Below are positions 21,725-31,880 of a stretch of DNA of 64,000 nt, one piece after another. Position 1 is the first letter of the stretch. Each line of letters opens with the position of its first letter. The translations under genes and the position numbers were made by a program. The DNA is from Gammaproteobacteria bacterium (GTDB lineage: Bacteria > Pseudomonadota > Gammaproteobacteria > Ga0077536). The notes below the pieces were generated by a model. The model was not told where the DNA came from, did no database searches, and saw only the letters and a program-made list of their open reading frames with translations. The DNA lies in NCBI GenBank assembly GCA_009692365.1, contig SHZJ01000001.1:62001-126000 (forward strand), read 5' to 3'.

Positions 21725-22506
21725 TCGACGTTGCGGCCCGCATTCATCCGGGGGCGCGGTTGGCGGAAGGCGTGTGCATCGGCCCTTGGACCAGCGTCGG
21801 CGAGGGCGTCGAGATAGGCCCCAACAGCATCATCGGCGCCCACTGCGTGCTCACGGGCCCCACCCGGATTGGCGCCGACAACCGAATCTACCCGTTTTGC
21901 TCGATCGGCGAAGACCCCCAACACGCGAAATACAACCCCAGCGTGCCCGTGCGCTTGGAGATTGGCGACCGCAACTGCTTTCGCGAGTACGTCAGCATCC
22001 ACCGGGGTACGCCATCTGGGGGGGGGGTCACCCGGATCGGTAACGACAACTGCATCATGGCCTACTGCCATATTGCCCACGACTGTGCGGTGGGGAACCA
22101 CACCACTTTTGCCAATAACGCTACCCTCGCGGGCCATGTCGAAATCCAGGACTACGCGATTTTGGCGGGCTTTGTCGGCGTGCATCAGTTCTGTCGAGTG
22201 GGCGAGAGCAGCTTTTCTGCCATTGCATCGGTGATAGTGCGGGATCTGCCGCCTTATTTCATCGCCGAAGGCAATACCGCGCGCGCGCGGGCGGTGAACC
22301 GCGAGGGCCTCAAGCGACGGGGTTTCCCGCCGTCGGCGATTGCTGCCATCAAGCAGGCATTCAAGACGCTCTACCGCCAAAGCCTGACCCTGAAAGGGGC
22401 GCTAGAAGAACTGACACCGCTCGCTCAGGAATGCTCGGAAGTCGCGTGCTTGCTCGATTTTATCGGGAAATCTAAGCGCGGTATCGTCCGCGGCCGGGCC
22501 GGCTAG
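21721..22506 (+). CDS. lpxA: UDP-N-acetylglucosamine O-acyltransferase LpxA
   Basis: 261-residue left-handed beta-helix acyltransferase catalysing the first lipid A step. Successive hexapeptide repeats run through the first 190 residues (IHPGARLAEGVCIGPWTSVG...), the catalytic His lies in MAYCHIAHDC, and the C-terminal helical domain is intact. TTG start inside the fabZ stop (TTGA). Confidence 0.96.
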   Translation: MIDVAARIHPGARLAEGVCIGPWTSVGEGVEIGPNSIIGAHCVLTGPTRIGADNRIYPFCSIGEDPQHAKYNPSVPVRLEIGDRNCFREYVSIHRGTPSGGGVTRIGNDNCIMAYCHIAHDCAVGNHTTFANNATLAGHVEIQDYAILAGFVGVHQFCRVGESSFSAIASVIVRDLPPYFIAEGNTARARAVNREGLKRRGFPPSAIAAIKQAFKTLYRQSLTLKGALEELTPLAQECSEVACLLDFIGKSKRGIVRGRAG

Positions 22507-22534
22507 GGTCAGGTGCACCGCCCGCGCGCTGCCG

Positions 22535-23731
22535 GTGAGTGAGCCCGCTGCGGCCGCGCCGCTCGCTGCGCGCCTGTGCCGGGTGGCGCTGATTGCGGGT
22601 GAAGCGTCGGGCGACCAACTCGGCGCCAGCTTGATTGCAGCGCTGCGCGGGCGTCACCCGGGGGTGGAATTCATCGGCATGACCGGGCCACGGATGCGGG
22701 CTGCGGGCTGCCAATCGCTGGCCGACATCGAGGAACTGAGCGTGATGGGCTTGGTCGAAGTGCTGCGCCACTATCCCCGTCTACGGGCCCTGCGTGGCCG
22801 CCTCAGCCAAACCCTATTGGCGGCGCGGCCGGATGTTATCGTCGGCATCGACGTGCCAGATTTTTCCCTCCAGATAGAAGAAGACCTCAAGCGCGCGGGA
22901 GCCTTGGCGGTGCATTACGTGTGTCCACAGGTCTGGGCGTGGCGTGCCGGGCGCCTGCCGCGGATCGCACGCGCGGTGGATTTGGTGCTCACGCTTTTTC
23001 CTTTTGAGGCGCCATTTTTGGCCGCGCATGGCATTGCGGCAGCGTTTGTCGGCCATCCGCTGGCCGATAAAATTCCGGCGGTTGCCAACCGGCAGGCCTG
23101 CCGCGCGGCGCTCGGTTTAAGCGCTGCCGGGCCGCTGGTGGCGCTCATGCCGGGGAGTCGGCGTCAGGAACTGCGCCACCATGTGGATTTATTCCTGCTT
23201 GCTGCGCAGCGCTTACTTGCCAGACATCCCAGCGCGCAGTTTGTGAGCGGCGCCATCGGCCCCGCCGCCGCGGCGCAGCTGCGTGAGCGGCAGGCGAGTC
23301 TGGTGCCACAACTCCCCCTAACGATCATCGAGGGCCGGGCCTCGGAGATGCTGCAAGCCGCCGACGTGGCCTTACTGGTGTCCGGCACGGTGACTCTGGA
23401 GGCCGCCTTGAGCGGCACGCCCTCCGTGGTGGCCTATCGGCTCGCCCCGTTGAGCTATTGGTGGCTGCGCCGGTTGGTTAAAGTGCCCCACATCGCGCTG
23501 CCTAATCTATTGCTGGAGCGCCGCTGGTTCCCGGAGTTTATTCAAGCGCAGGCGAGCCCCGAGACGCTCGCGGAGGCCTTGTCGGGCTGGCTGTCGAACC
23601 CCGAGGCGGTAGCGCAATGCCGGGCCGCGTGCGGCGGCTTGCACGCAGCCCTGCGCCAAGACGCCGGGCTGGCGGCGGCTCAGGCGATCGAGCGTGCGCT
23701 GCTGGCGCGCGCAGCTGGGCACCCGCCGTGA
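22535..23731 (+). CDS. lpxB: lipid-A-disaccharide synthase LpxB
   Basis: 398-residue GT-B glycosyltransferase. It has the N-terminal [28 protein letters not shown], a GSRRQEL nucleotide-binding block and [21 protein letters not shown] near the donor site. It joins UDP-diacylglucosamine and lipid X at the membrane. GTG start, 28 bp after lpxA; the stop overlaps rnhB. Confidence 0.96.
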   Translation: MSEPAAAAPLAARLCRVALIAGEASGDQLGASLIAALRGRHPGVEFIGMTGPRMRAAGCQSLADIEELSVMGLVEVLRHYPRLRALRGRLSQTLLAARPDVIVGIDVPDFSLQIEEDLKRAGALAVHYVCPQVWAWRAGRLPRIARAVDLVLTLFPFEAPFLAAHGIAAAFVGHPLADKIPAVANRQACRAALGLSAAGPLVALMPGSRRQELRHHVDLFLLAAQRLLARHPSAQFVSGAIGPAAAAQLRERQASLVPQLPLTIIEGRASEMLQAADVALLVSGTVTLEAALSGTPSVVAYRLAPLSYWWLRRLVKVPHIALPNLLLERRWFPEFIQAQASPETLAEALSGWLSNPEAVAQCRAACGGLHAALRQDAGLAAAQAIERALLARAAGHPP

Positions 23732-24288
23732 TTGCCGGGGTGGACGAGGCCGGGCGGGGGCCGCTGGCAGGCCCCGTGGTCGCGGCGGCGGTCGTGCTCT
23801 CGCCCACCCGCACCCTGCTGGGACTGGCCGATTCGAAGCGGCTGACGGCGCCGCGCCGCGCCCGGCTGCACACGGAGATTCTCGCCACGGCGCTGGCCTA
23901 CGGCGTCGGCATCGCGAGCGTGGAGGAAATCGACGCGCTCAACATTTTGCAAGCGACGCTGCTGGCCATGCAACGTGCCGTATGGGCATTATCCCCCCCA
24001 CCTGAGGAGGTCTTGGTGGATGGTTTGCACACCCCTGCGTTGGCCTGCCGGGCCCGCGCCATCGTGCGCGGCGACAGCAGCGAGCCGGCGATCATGGCGG
24101 CGTCCATTCTGGCCAAGGTGACCCGGGATGCCTTGATGGACGAACTCGACGCGCGCCACCCCGAGTTCGGTTTTGGCCGTCATCGCGGCTACGGCACGGC
24201 GGCACATCTGGTGGCGTTGCGCGTCCATGGGCCGTGCCCAGCCCACCGCCGCAGTTTTCGGCCGGTGCGTGAGTGGTGCCGCGACTGA
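23728..24288 (+). CDS. rnhB: ribonuclease HII
   Basis: 186 residues. The [17 protein letters not shown] signature carries the first catalytic acids (D-E), and the later acids lie in EVLVDG and the KVTRD segment. It removes RNA from RNA-DNA hybrids and single ribonucleotides from DNA. The GTG start overlaps the lpxB stop (GTGA); the frame is open upstream inside lpxB but has no RNase H homology there. Confidence 0.96.
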   Translation: MIAGVDEAGRGPLAGPVVAAAVVLSPTRTLLGLADSKRLTAPRRARLHTEILATALAYGVGIASVEEIDALNILQATLLAMQRAVWALSPPPEEVLVDGLHTPALACRARAIVRGDSSEPAIMAASILAKVTRDALMDELDARHPEFGFGRHRGYGTAAHLVALRVHGPCPAHRRSFRPVREWCRD

Positions 24289-24373
24289 GCCGGTGGATAG
24301 TAGATAATGCGGACCGGGTGGCCGCTAGGCATCTGTTTCGAGGGGCGTAAACGCGGCAATTTAGGATCGAGAA

Positions 24374-27300
24374 GTGGGCGTGAGTTCGTTTGTTCATTTG
24401 CACCTCCATACGGAGTACTCGCTGGTCGACGGACTGGTGCGGATCCCCGAGCTGGTGGCCCGGGTGCGCGAACTCGGCATGCCGGCGGTGGCGGTCACGG
24501 ATCAAAACAATCTGTTTGCCACGGTCAAGTTCTATCAAAAAGCTGAGCAGGCAGGCATCAAGCCCATCATCGGGGCCGAGTGCTGGCTAGGCGCCGACGA
24601 TGAAAGCCCCGAACACACCCGCTTGGTGGTGCTCTGCCGCAACCTCGAGGGTTTCCGCAACCTCAGCAAGCTCATGACCCGCGCCTATCAGGAGGGGCAG
24701 CAGCAGGGCGTGCCCCACATCGATCGGGCCTGGCTTACCGCCCACTCTACGGCCGGACTAATCGCGCTGGCCGGGCGTCAAAGCGACATCGGCATGGCGC
24801 TGGCCGAAGGCGCGAACGCGCGCGCCGGCGAGCGCCTGCGGCATTGGGGCGGGGTATTTACCGATGGCTACTATCTCGAGGCGGCGCGCACGGGGCGGGC
24901 CGGCGAGGAGCGCTATATCGACCTCGCGCTGGAACTCGCGGCGCACGCCCAAGTGCCGATGGTCGCCAGCAACGATGTGCGGTTTCTCCACGCGGCGAAC
25001 TTCGAGGCCCACGAGGCGCGGGTGTGCATCCAAGAGGGGCGTACGCTGTCCGACCCGCGGCGTCCCCGGCATTACGCGAGCGAGCAATATCTCAAGTCAG
25101 CCGAGGAAATGGCGTTGCTCTTCGCCGATTTGCCCGTGCTGCTCGACAACACGGTGGCCATCGCCCAGCGCTGTTCGCTGCAGCTGGACTTCGACACCTA
25201 CCATCTCCCGAATTACCCGCAGTCGGGCGCGCAAAGCGTCGATGAACTGCTGCAGGAGCAGTCCTGTGCGGGGCTTGCCGGGCGGCTGGTCAAGCTGCGC
25301 GCCGGGCGCGCCCAGCCGCTGGACGAGACCATCTACCACGCGCGCCTTGCCACCGAACTCGGCGTCATCAGCAGCATGGGCTTTGCTGGCTATTTTCTCA
25401 TCGTCGCGGACTTCATCCGCTGGGCTAAGCGCTCTGGCATTCCGGTGGGGCCGGGGCGGGGTTCGGGGGCAGGTTCGCTGGCCGCCTATTCGCTAGGGAT
25501 TACCGAACTCGATCCGCTGCAGTACGACCTGCTGTTTGAGCGTTTTCTCAATCCCGAGCGGGTTTCTATGCCAGATTTCGACGTCGATTTCTGCATGGAC
25601 CGGCGCGACGAAGTTATCGACTACGTCATGACCCGTTACGGTCGCGACCGCGTTGCGGGCATTATCACCCACGGCACCATGGCGGCTAAGGCGGTCCTGC
25701 GGGATGTGGGTCGGGTGCTGGGCTTCCCCTACGGCTTTGTCGACCAACTCGCCAAGCTCGTGCCGTTTGCGCCCGATATGACCCTCGATGTCGCCATGCG
25801 CGATGAGCCCGCGCTGAAAACGCGTTACGCGCAGGAAGACGACGTACGCGCCATCATGGACTTAGGACTGGCGCTCGAAGGCATCGCCCGCAACGCCGGT
25901 AAGCACGCCGGCGGCATCGTCATCGCACCCCAGCCGCTGACCGACTTCATGCCGCTATATTTTGAGCACAACGGCGCCAGCGCGGTCACCCAGTTCGACA
26001 TGGGCGACGTCGAAGCCGTGGGCTTAGTGAAATTTGATTTCCTCGGCTTGCGCACCCTGACGATCATCGACTGGACGGTCCGCGGTATCAACGCGGCGCG
26101 GGCGCGTGCGGGCGAGCCGCTCCTCGATATCGAGACGCTGCCACTCGATGACGCGCGCACCTTTGAGCTCACCCAACAGGCGCAAACCACCGCCGTCTTT
26201 CAGCTGGAATCGCGCGGCATGAAAGAGCTTATCAAGCGGCTGCGTCCAGACTCCTTCGAGGACCTCGTCGCCTTGGTCGCCTTGTTTCGGCCCGGGCCGC
26301 TGCAATCGGGCATGGTCGACGACTTCGTCGAGCGCAAGCACGGCAAGGCGGTGGTTAGATATCCGCATCCAGCACTCGAGCCGGTGTTGAAACCCACCTA
26401 TGGCGTCATCCTCTACCAAGAACAGGTGATGCAGATCGCGCAGGTCCTGGCCGGTTATACGCTGGGCGCCGCCGACCTCCTGCGGCGTGCGATGGGCAAG
26501 AAAAAAGCGGAGGAAATGGCGAAACAACGGCAGACTTTCGTCGATGGGGCGATCGCCCGCGGCGTGGAGTCGGAACTCGCCGCGCAAATTTTTGACCTGA
26601 TGGAAAAATTTGCGGGCTATGGCTTCAATAAATCCCATTCGGCAGCGTACGCCCTCGTGGCCTACCAGACCGCCTGGCTAAAAGCCCACTATCCAGCCGA
26701 CTTCATGTCAGCGGTGCTGTCTGCCGACATGGATAGCACCGATAAAGTGGTCCGTCTGATCGACGAATGTCGCCAGCTGAACATCGAGGTCCGCAAGCCC
26801 GACATCAACAACTGCGACTATCGCTTCACCGTGGCGGACCCACGCACCATTCGCTACGGTCTGGGGGCGATTCGTGGGGTGGGTGAGGGCGCCGTGGAGG
26901 GCTTGGTCGCAGAGCGCACGCGGGCCGGCCCCTATCGCGATTTATTTGATGTGTGTCGGCGTAATGATGGGCGCAAGCTAAACAAGCGAGTGCTGGAGGC
27001 CTTGATCAAAGCGGGCGCGCTGGATGGGCTGGGTGCGCGCCGCCGCGGCGCGATCGATTTACTGGAACGCGCGATGCTGGGGGCAGACCAACAGGCGCGT
27101 GCAGCGGCGGCGGGGCAGGTCGATTTGTTCGGCGCCCCGCTGGGAGTGGCGCAGCAGGATCCGGTGGAAGTCAACGCCTGGCGGCAGGCGTGCAGCGTCG
27201 ATGAGTGGTCGCCGCAGCAGTTGCTGGGCTGGGAAAAAGAAACTCTGGGCCTGTATTTGAGCGGTCATCCGATCGACCGCCACCGGCGCGAGTTGGCCAA

Positions 27301-27835
27301 TCTCGCCGGCACGCAGATCGCTGAACTGCGACCCGGGCGGCGCCGTGTCGCGGGTCTGATTGTCGCCGTGCGGTTCATGAAAAGTCGGCGCGGGCGCATG
27401 GCGGTGCTGACCCTCGATGACAGCACCGCCCGCATGGAAGTCACCGTGTACAATGAAACCCTAGAGGCCGCCCAAGACAAAGTGGTCGAGGACCGCATCG
27501 TCATCATCGAAGGTGAGTGCAGCGTGGATGAGTTCAGCGGGGACAACGCGCTGAACGCCCAACGGATCTGGTCGCTCGACGAATTGCGCCAACAGTTCGC
27601 CCGCAATCTGGTGCTACAGATAGACGCCCACACCAGCGCCGACCTCGTGCCGCTATTACGCACGCTGCTCGCCGACCACGCCCCAGGCACCTGCGGGGTC
27701 GCGATCGACTACGTCCGCGACGATGCGTGTGCGCGGGTACTTCTGGCCGACGATTGGCGGGTACGACCCAGCACGCAACTACTTGAACAGCTACAATCGC
27801 GTCTGGGGGCAGACGCGGTCTCGATTGAATACTGA
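24374..27835 (+). CDS. dnaE: DNA polymerase III alpha subunit
   Basis: Replicative polymerase of 1153 residues, normal for DnaE1. Domains in order: PHP (FVHLHLHTEYSLVDG at the start), palm with the catalytic acids in MPDFDVDFCMDRRDEVIDYV, the GRGSGAGSLAAY loop, fingers, helix-hairpin-helix (GYGFNKSHSAAYALVAYQTAW region), OB fold (MAVLTLDDSTARMEVTVYNE) and a C-terminal tau/beta-contact region. GTG start chosen; a second GTG lies two codons on. Confidence 0.98.
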   Translation: MGVSSFVHLHLHTEYSLVDGLVRIPELVARVRELGMPAVAVTDQNNLFATVKFYQKAEQAGIKPIIGAECWLGADDESPEHTRLVVLCRNLEGFRNLSKLMTRAYQEGQQQGVPHIDRAWLTAHSTAGLIALAGRQSDIGMALAEGANARAGERLRHWGGVFTDGYYLEAARTGRAGEERYIDLALELAAHAQVPMVASNDVRFLHAANFEAHEARVCIQEGRTLSDPRRPRHYASEQYLKSAEEMALLFADLPVLLDNTVAIAQRCSLQLDFDTYHLPNYPQSGAQSVDELLQEQSCAGLAGRLVKLRAGRAQPLDETIYHARLATELGVISSMGFAGYFLIVADFIRWAKRSGIPVGPGRGSGAGSLAAYSLGITELDPLQYDLLFERFLNPERVSMPDFDVDFCMDRRDEVIDYVMTRYGRDRVAGIITHGTMAAKAVLRDVGRVLGFPYGFVDQLAKLVPFAPDMTLDVAMRDEPALKTRYAQEDDVRAIMDLGLALEGIARNAGKHAGGIVIAPQPLTDFMPLYFEHNGASAVTQFDMGDVEAVGLVKFDFLGLRTLTIIDWTVRGINAARARAGEPLLDIETLPLDDARTFELTQQAQTTAVFQLESRGMKELIKRLRPDSFEDLVALVALFRPGPLQSGMVDDFVERKHGKAVVRYPHPALEPVLKPTYGVILYQEQVMQIAQVLAGYTLGAADLLRRAMGKKKAEEMAKQRQTFVDGAIARGVESELAAQIFDLMEKFAGYGFNKSHSAAYALVAYQTAWLKAHYPADFMSAVLSADMDSTDKVVRLIDECRQLNIEVRKPDINNCDYRFTVADPRTIRYGLGAIRGVGEGAVEGLVAERTRAGPYRDLFDVCRRNDGRKLNKRVLEALIKAGALDGLGARRRGAIDLLERAMLGADQQARAAAAGQVDLFGAPLGVAQQDPVEVNAWRQACSVDEWSPQQLLGWEKETLGLYLSGHPIDRHRRELANLAGTQIAELRPGRRRVAGLIVAVRFMKSRRGRMAVLTLDDSTARMEVTVYNETLEAAQDKVVEDRIVIIEGECSVDEFSGDNALNAQRIWSLDELRQQFARNLVLQIDAHTSADLVPLLRTLLADHAPGTCGVAIDYVRDDACARVLLADDWRVRPSTQLLEQLQSRLGADAVSIEY

Positions 27836-27868
27836 GCACGCTTCGCGCGCTGCTGCTGGAGGAAAACG

Positions 27869-28858
27869 ATGGCGACCACCGGGACCGAACCAACCCAGCA
27901 TCATCTCAATTTCCTCGACTTTGAGCAGCCGATCGCTGAACTGGAGGCGAAAATTGAGGCGCTGCGCAAGGTCGGCAACGATACCGATCTCAATATCTCC
28001 GATGAAATTGCGCGGCTCCAAGAGCGCTCGCGTGACCTGTCGCGGCAGATTTTCTCTAACCTCACGGCGTGGCAGATCTCCCGTCTGGCGCGCCACGCCC
28101 AACGACCCTACACGCTCGACTACGCCGAACGCATTTTTGATAGCTTTGAGGAACTCCACGGGGATCGGTTGTTCGCCGACGATCCGGCGATCGTGGCGGG
28201 CATCGCCCGTTTGAACGGGCGCGGAGTGGCGTTTATCGGACAGCAAAAAGGGCGCAATACGCGCGACAATCTATACCGAAATTTTGGCATGCCTAAGCCT
28301 GAAGGCTACCGCAAGGCGCTGCGCATCATGGAGATGGCCGAACGCTTTAAGCTGCCGCTGCTGACCTTCATCGATACCCCGGGCGCCTATCCGGGCATCG
28401 ACGCTGAGGAGCGGGGACAAAGCGAAGCCATCGCGCGCAATCTGCTGGTGATGGCGAACTTAAAAACGCCCATCGTCGCCACGGTCATCGGCGAAGGTGG
28501 GTCGGGTGGGGCGCTGGCCATCGGGGTCGCCGACCGGGTACTGATGCTGCAATACGCCACCTATGCCGTGATTTCTCCGGAAGGTTGTGCCTCGATACTG
28601 TGGAAGAGCGCCGCGCGTGCCGCCGACGCCGCCGAGGCCATGGGGATCACCTCCGAACGCCTGCTCCAACTCAAATTGATCGACACCATCATCGCCGAAC
28701 CCTTGGGTGGTGCGCATCGGGACTTCGCGCGTATCGCCGAGCGGGTCAAGGGCGCGGTGGTGGAAGCCCTCGAGCCTCTGTGCAAGCTAGACGGCGAAAA
28801 ACTGGTGCAGCAACGCCACCTGCGGCTCAACCGCTTCGGCGACTTCGCTGAGAAGTAG
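27869..28858 (+). CDS. accA: acetyl-CoA carboxylase carboxyltransferase alpha subunit
   Basis: 329 residues. N-terminal helical segment ([20 protein letters not shown]), then the crotonase-like carboxyltransferase domain with [33 protein letters not shown] and the catalytic-region block EGCASILWK. It pairs with AccD to make malonyl-CoA. GGAGG ribosome site 8 bases upstream. Confidence 0.98.
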   Translation: MATTGTEPTQHHLNFLDFEQPIAELEAKIEALRKVGNDTDLNISDEIARLQERSRDLSRQIFSNLTAWQISRLARHAQRPYTLDYAERIFDSFEELHGDRLFADDPAIVAGIARLNGRGVAFIGQQKGRNTRDNLYRNFGMPKPEGYRKALRIMEMAERFKLPLLTFIDTPGAYPGIDAEERGQSEAIARNLLVMANLKTPIVATVIGEGGSGGALAIGVADRVLMLQYATYAVISPEGCASILWKSAARAADAAEAMGITSERLLQLKLIDTIIAEPLGGAHRDFARIAERVKGAVVEALEPLCKLDGEKLVQQRHLRLNRFGDFAEK

Positions 28859-28899
28859 GGCCCACGACCATCATCGCGGCCGCCCCCGAGCCGGCGTTT

Positions 28900-30261
28900 T
28901 TGGCGGTGCTGGCGAGCGCACGGGCGGCGCGGCCGGGGATCGATAACCTGCTGGTGGCGTTCAGCGGAGGGCTCGATTCCACCGCCCTCCTGGCCGCCGC
29001 GATGCGCACTCAGGCACAGCACCGACTGCCCGTGCGCGCCATCCATTTTGATCATGCGTGGCACTGCGACAGCGCCCACTGGGCGGCCCAGTGCGTGGCA
29101 ATGGCCGCAGCGTTGGGGAGTGTTTGCGCGGTGGAGCGTTTTGCCGCCCGGCCCCCGCCGGGGGACAGCGCCGAGGCGTGGGCGCGCGCGGCCCGCTATG
29201 CCGCGTTAACGGCGCGCTGTGGGGCGCAGGCCGTGGTGCTGACGGCGCACCATGCGGACGATGTGGCCGAAACCTTTTTGCTCATGGCGCTGCGCGGCAG
29301 CGGCCCCCACGGCCTTGCGGCCATCGCCCCGATCCGCGCACTGGGCGCGGGGCTGTTGGTACGGCCGTGGTTGGCGCTGACCCGGCGCACGCTGGCCGCC
29401 TATGTGGCCGAACTCGGTTTGCCCTATTTAGAAGATCCCGCTAACACCGAGGCAAGTTACGACCGCAATTTCCTGCGGGCGCGGGTGCTGCCAGCGCTGC
29501 GCGAACGCTGGCCCGAGGCGAGCACCACGTTGGCGCGCGCCGCCTCCCACCAGTGGGCGGCCGCGCAGCTCGCCGACCGGGCCGCAGACGCCACGCTGGA
29601 AACGCTGGGCGCAAGCGCTGAGTGTTTGCCGTTGGCCGGCTTCGCCGAGTTGAGCGCGTCGGCGCAACGGCGGGCGGTGCGGCGTTGGATCGCGCGCGCC
29701 GGCGTGCGCTTGCCAGACGCCAATCGGCTCCAGCGCATTTGCGTCGAGGTCGTCGGCGCAGCCCCCGACCGTCAGCCCAGCGTGGGGTGGCCGGGCGGGC
29801 TAGTGCGCCGTTACAACCAGTGCCTGTATCTCGCCGTCGATTCACCGCCGCCCCCCCCCGGGGTCGTCGCGTGGATACCCTCGGTCGCGCTCCACTGGCC
29901 GGCGGGGACGCTTAGCGCCCACGCCACGCGGGGTATGGGTTTGGGGTGGCAGCAGCTGGCGGCGCACCCGCTGAGTGTGCGGGCGCGCCGGGGCGGCGAG
30001 CGCATTCGTCTGTTGGGTCAGGCCCATCACCAATCGCTCAAACAACTTTGGCAGGCTCACAAGGTGCCACCGTGGACCCGCGACTGCCTGCCGCTGGTGT
30101 ATGCCGGTGAGACGCTGGCCGCCGTGCCCGGCTTGGGCATTGCCGCAGCATTCGCCGCCGCGCCGGACCAGCCCGGGTGGACGCTGGCGTGGCAGGCGCG
30201 CCGCGCCCTCCCCGCCGGCGAGCCGTGCGTAGGGAGTAGGGGCGGAGTAGGGGCGGAGTAG
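28900..30261 (+). CDS. tilS: tRNA(Ile)-lysidine synthase TilS
   Basis: 453-residue N-type ATP pyrophosphatase that converts C34 of tRNA-Ile(CAU) to lysidine. P-loop SGGLDS at residues 22-27, AHHADDVAETFLLMALRG, and the TilS C-terminal domain with RARRGGERIRLLGQAHHQSLKQLWQAHKVPPWTRDCLPLVY. The start is uncertain: TTG at 28900 or GTG at 28906, while reasonable-looking coding sequence continues a few codons upstream without a standard start. The last 10 codons lie in an 11-bp tandem repeat, so the C-terminus depends on repeat number. Confidence 0.94.
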   Translation: MAVLASARAARPGIDNLLVAFSGGLDSTALLAAAMRTQAQHRLPVRAIHFDHAWHCDSAHWAAQCVAMAAALGSVCAVERFAARPPPGDSAEAWARAARYAALTARCGAQAVVLTAHHADDVAETFLLMALRGSGPHGLAAIAPIRALGAGLLVRPWLALTRRTLAAYVAELGLPYLEDPANTEASYDRNFLRARVLPALRERWPEASTTLARAASHQWAAAQLADRAADATLETLGASAECLPLAGFAELSASAQRRAVRRWIARAGVRLPDANRLQRICVEVVGAAPDRQPSVGWPGGLVRRYNQCLYLAVDSPPPPPGVVAWIPSVALHWPAGTLSAHATRGMGLGWQQLAAHPLSVRARRGGERIRLLGQAHHQSLKQLWQAHKVPPWTRDCLPLVYAGETLAAVPGLGIAAAFAAAPDQPGWTLAWQARRALPAGEPCVGSRGGVGAE

Positions 30262-30274
30262 GGGCGGAGTAGGG
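30233..30274 (+). repeat. 11-bp tandem repeat at the end of tilS
   Basis: Three perfect copies of GGAGTAGGGGC (30233-30243, 30244-30254, 30255-30265) and a fourth partial copy (30266-30274). The unit is not a multiple of three and contains TAG, so one copy supplies the tilS stop codon. From here to the next start at 30551 I see no gene; an AGAGG ribosome site lies just before 30551. Confidence 0.9.
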
Positions 30275-30550
30275 TTGGCCAGCCCAGACTCCTCTGGGTC
30301 GGCGCCCGGGTTCCGCGCGAGGTCCGTGCGGCGGCGAGCGTTGCAAACAAACACCCGCCCGGCGTCGCGGTGTGGGTTTTGGCCTGCGCCACGGCACGCG
30401 CGGGGTGAGTCTCGGTGGCGCTGGGCGAAGACTATGGGCGCCCTCACGTTTACAGCCGATCGGCCCTGCGCTAGTGTTGGATCGACCGTTACACTTGGCG
30501 CGCTGAGAGGCCTCGCCGAACGGCTTGCGATCATCAGAGGTAGCAATATT

Positions 30551-31879
30551 TTGGTGAAGTCCAGCACCCACGGCACACAGCCCCCAGCGGCCGCCGCGCC
30601 GCCGGTAGCCCGCTCGGTGCGCCGCGTGCTCGCGTTCGGCGCGGGCGCTCTGTTAGTGCTGGTGGTGTGCGCGGCGCTCTACCAGTGGTGGTCGCGCACC
30701 CACGTTCTGCCGCCCATCCGGCTCGGGCTCCTGCATTCCCAAACGGGCGCGATGGCCTTTGCCGAAAGCGCCATGATAGACGGCGAAGTGATGGCCATCG
30801 AGGAAGTCAACGCCGCCGGTGGTCTGCTGGGTCGGCGCGTGGAGGCCGTGGTCGCGGACGGTCGCTCAGACTGGCCAACCTTCGCGGCCGAAGCCGAGCG
30901 ACTGATCACCCAAGAGCACGTCGTGACGGTCGTGGGTTGCTGGACCTCCGCGAGCCGCAAGACGGTCAAACCAGTTTTCGAGCGCCATTCACACCTGCTG
31001 ATCTATCCGATGGCCTATGAAGGTTTAGAGCAGTCGCCCAACATCATCTACATCGGCGCCGCCCCCAACCAACAGATCCTGCCGGCGCTAAAATGGGGTC
31101 TAGACCATCGGGGTCCGCGGATCTTCCTCGTGGGCTCGGACTACGTTTGGCCCCACGCTATCAATGCGATCATGAAAGACCACCTCCACCCCTTGGGTGG
31201 CCAACTGGTCGGCGAAGAATATATTTTCTTCGGTAGCGCTAACGTCGCCGCGGCGGTGGCCGCGATTAAGGCGGCCCGGCCCGACGTCATTTTCAGTTCG
31301 ATCGCCGGCGACAGTAACGGCCCCTTCTACCATGCGTTGCGGGCCGCGGGGGTCGATGCCACGGTGTCCCCGGTCGTGTCTTTCAGCATCGGCGACAGCG
31401 AGGTGCAATCCTTTCCCATTGCCGACCTCGCCGGACAATTCGTGGCCTACAACTATTTTGAGAGCATCGATACGCCGGCCAACAAAGCTTTTCTGCAGCG
31501 TTTTCGCGCGCGTTACGGCGCCGATCGCCAGGCCAGCGATCCCACGGAGGCCGGCTACTTCGCGGTGCATCTGTGGGCACACGCGGTGCGAGCGGCCGGC
31601 ACCACCGACACCCTGACGATCCGCGATGCCATGCTCAGCCAAAGTTTCGAGGCCCCCGAGGGCATAGTGTCGGTCGACCGCCAAACCCAGCACACGTGGC
31701 GCCCAGTCTCCATCGGGCAGATCACCCCCAGCGGCAAGATCGATTTAGTGTGGAGTGCGGCCCGCCCGATTCGCCCCGTGCCCTATCCCGATTCGCGTAC
31801 CCCCGCGCAGTGGGAAGCCTTCCTCACTGAGCTTTACCAGCGCTGGGGTAACACCTGGTCTAACCCGGCAGAGCAGTAA
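30551..31879 (+). CDS. membrane-anchored UrtA/AmiC-like ligand-binding protein
   Basis: Type I periplasmic-binding-protein fold (Peripla_BP_5/UrtA group), about 442 residues. The mature domain starts at PIRLGLLHSQTGAMAFAE and includes VVGCWTSASRK and the YFESIDTP region typical of urea/short-chain-amide sensors (UrtA, FmdD, AmiC). The N-terminus has an Ala/Pro-rich cytoplasmic stretch, an RRV motif and one hydrophobic segment (residues about 26-44) without a clear cleavage site, so it is probably tethered in the inner membrane. Start TTG 30551 (or GTG 30554), behind AGAGG. No ABC permease or ATPase is nearby; instead a chemoreceptor starts 1 bp after its stop, suggesting it presents ligand to that receptor. 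Confidence 0.85.
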   Translation: MVKSSTHGTQPPAAAAPPVARSVRRVLAFGAGALLVLVVCAALYQWWSRTHVLPPIRLGLLHSQTGAMAFAESAMIDGEVMAIEEVNAAGGLLGRRVEAVVADGRSDWPTFAAEAERLITQEHVVTVVGCWTSASRKTVKPVFERHSHLLIYPMAYEGLEQSPNIIYIGAAPNQQILPALKWGLDHRGPRIFLVGSDYVWPHAINAIMKDHLHPLGGQLVGEEYIFFGSANVAAAVAAIKAARPDVIFSSIAGDSNGPFYHALRAAGVDATVSPVVSFSIGDSEVQSFPIADLAGQFVAYNYFESIDTPANKAFLQRFRARYGADRQASDPTEAGYFAVHLWAHAVRAAGTTDTLTIRDAMLSQSFEAPEGIVSVDRQTQHTWRPVSIGQITPSGKIDLVWSAARPIRPVPYPDSRTPAQWEAFLTELYQRWGNTWSNPAEQ

Positions 31880-31880
31880 G

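Noticed and set aside
30233-30274. CRISPR-like array
   Set aside because: The units are 11 bp, contiguous and lack spacers, so it is a simple tandem repeat.
30551-31879. Urea ABC transporter operon (urtA)
   Set aside because: No urtB-E permease or ATPase genes follow; the next genes are chemosensory.
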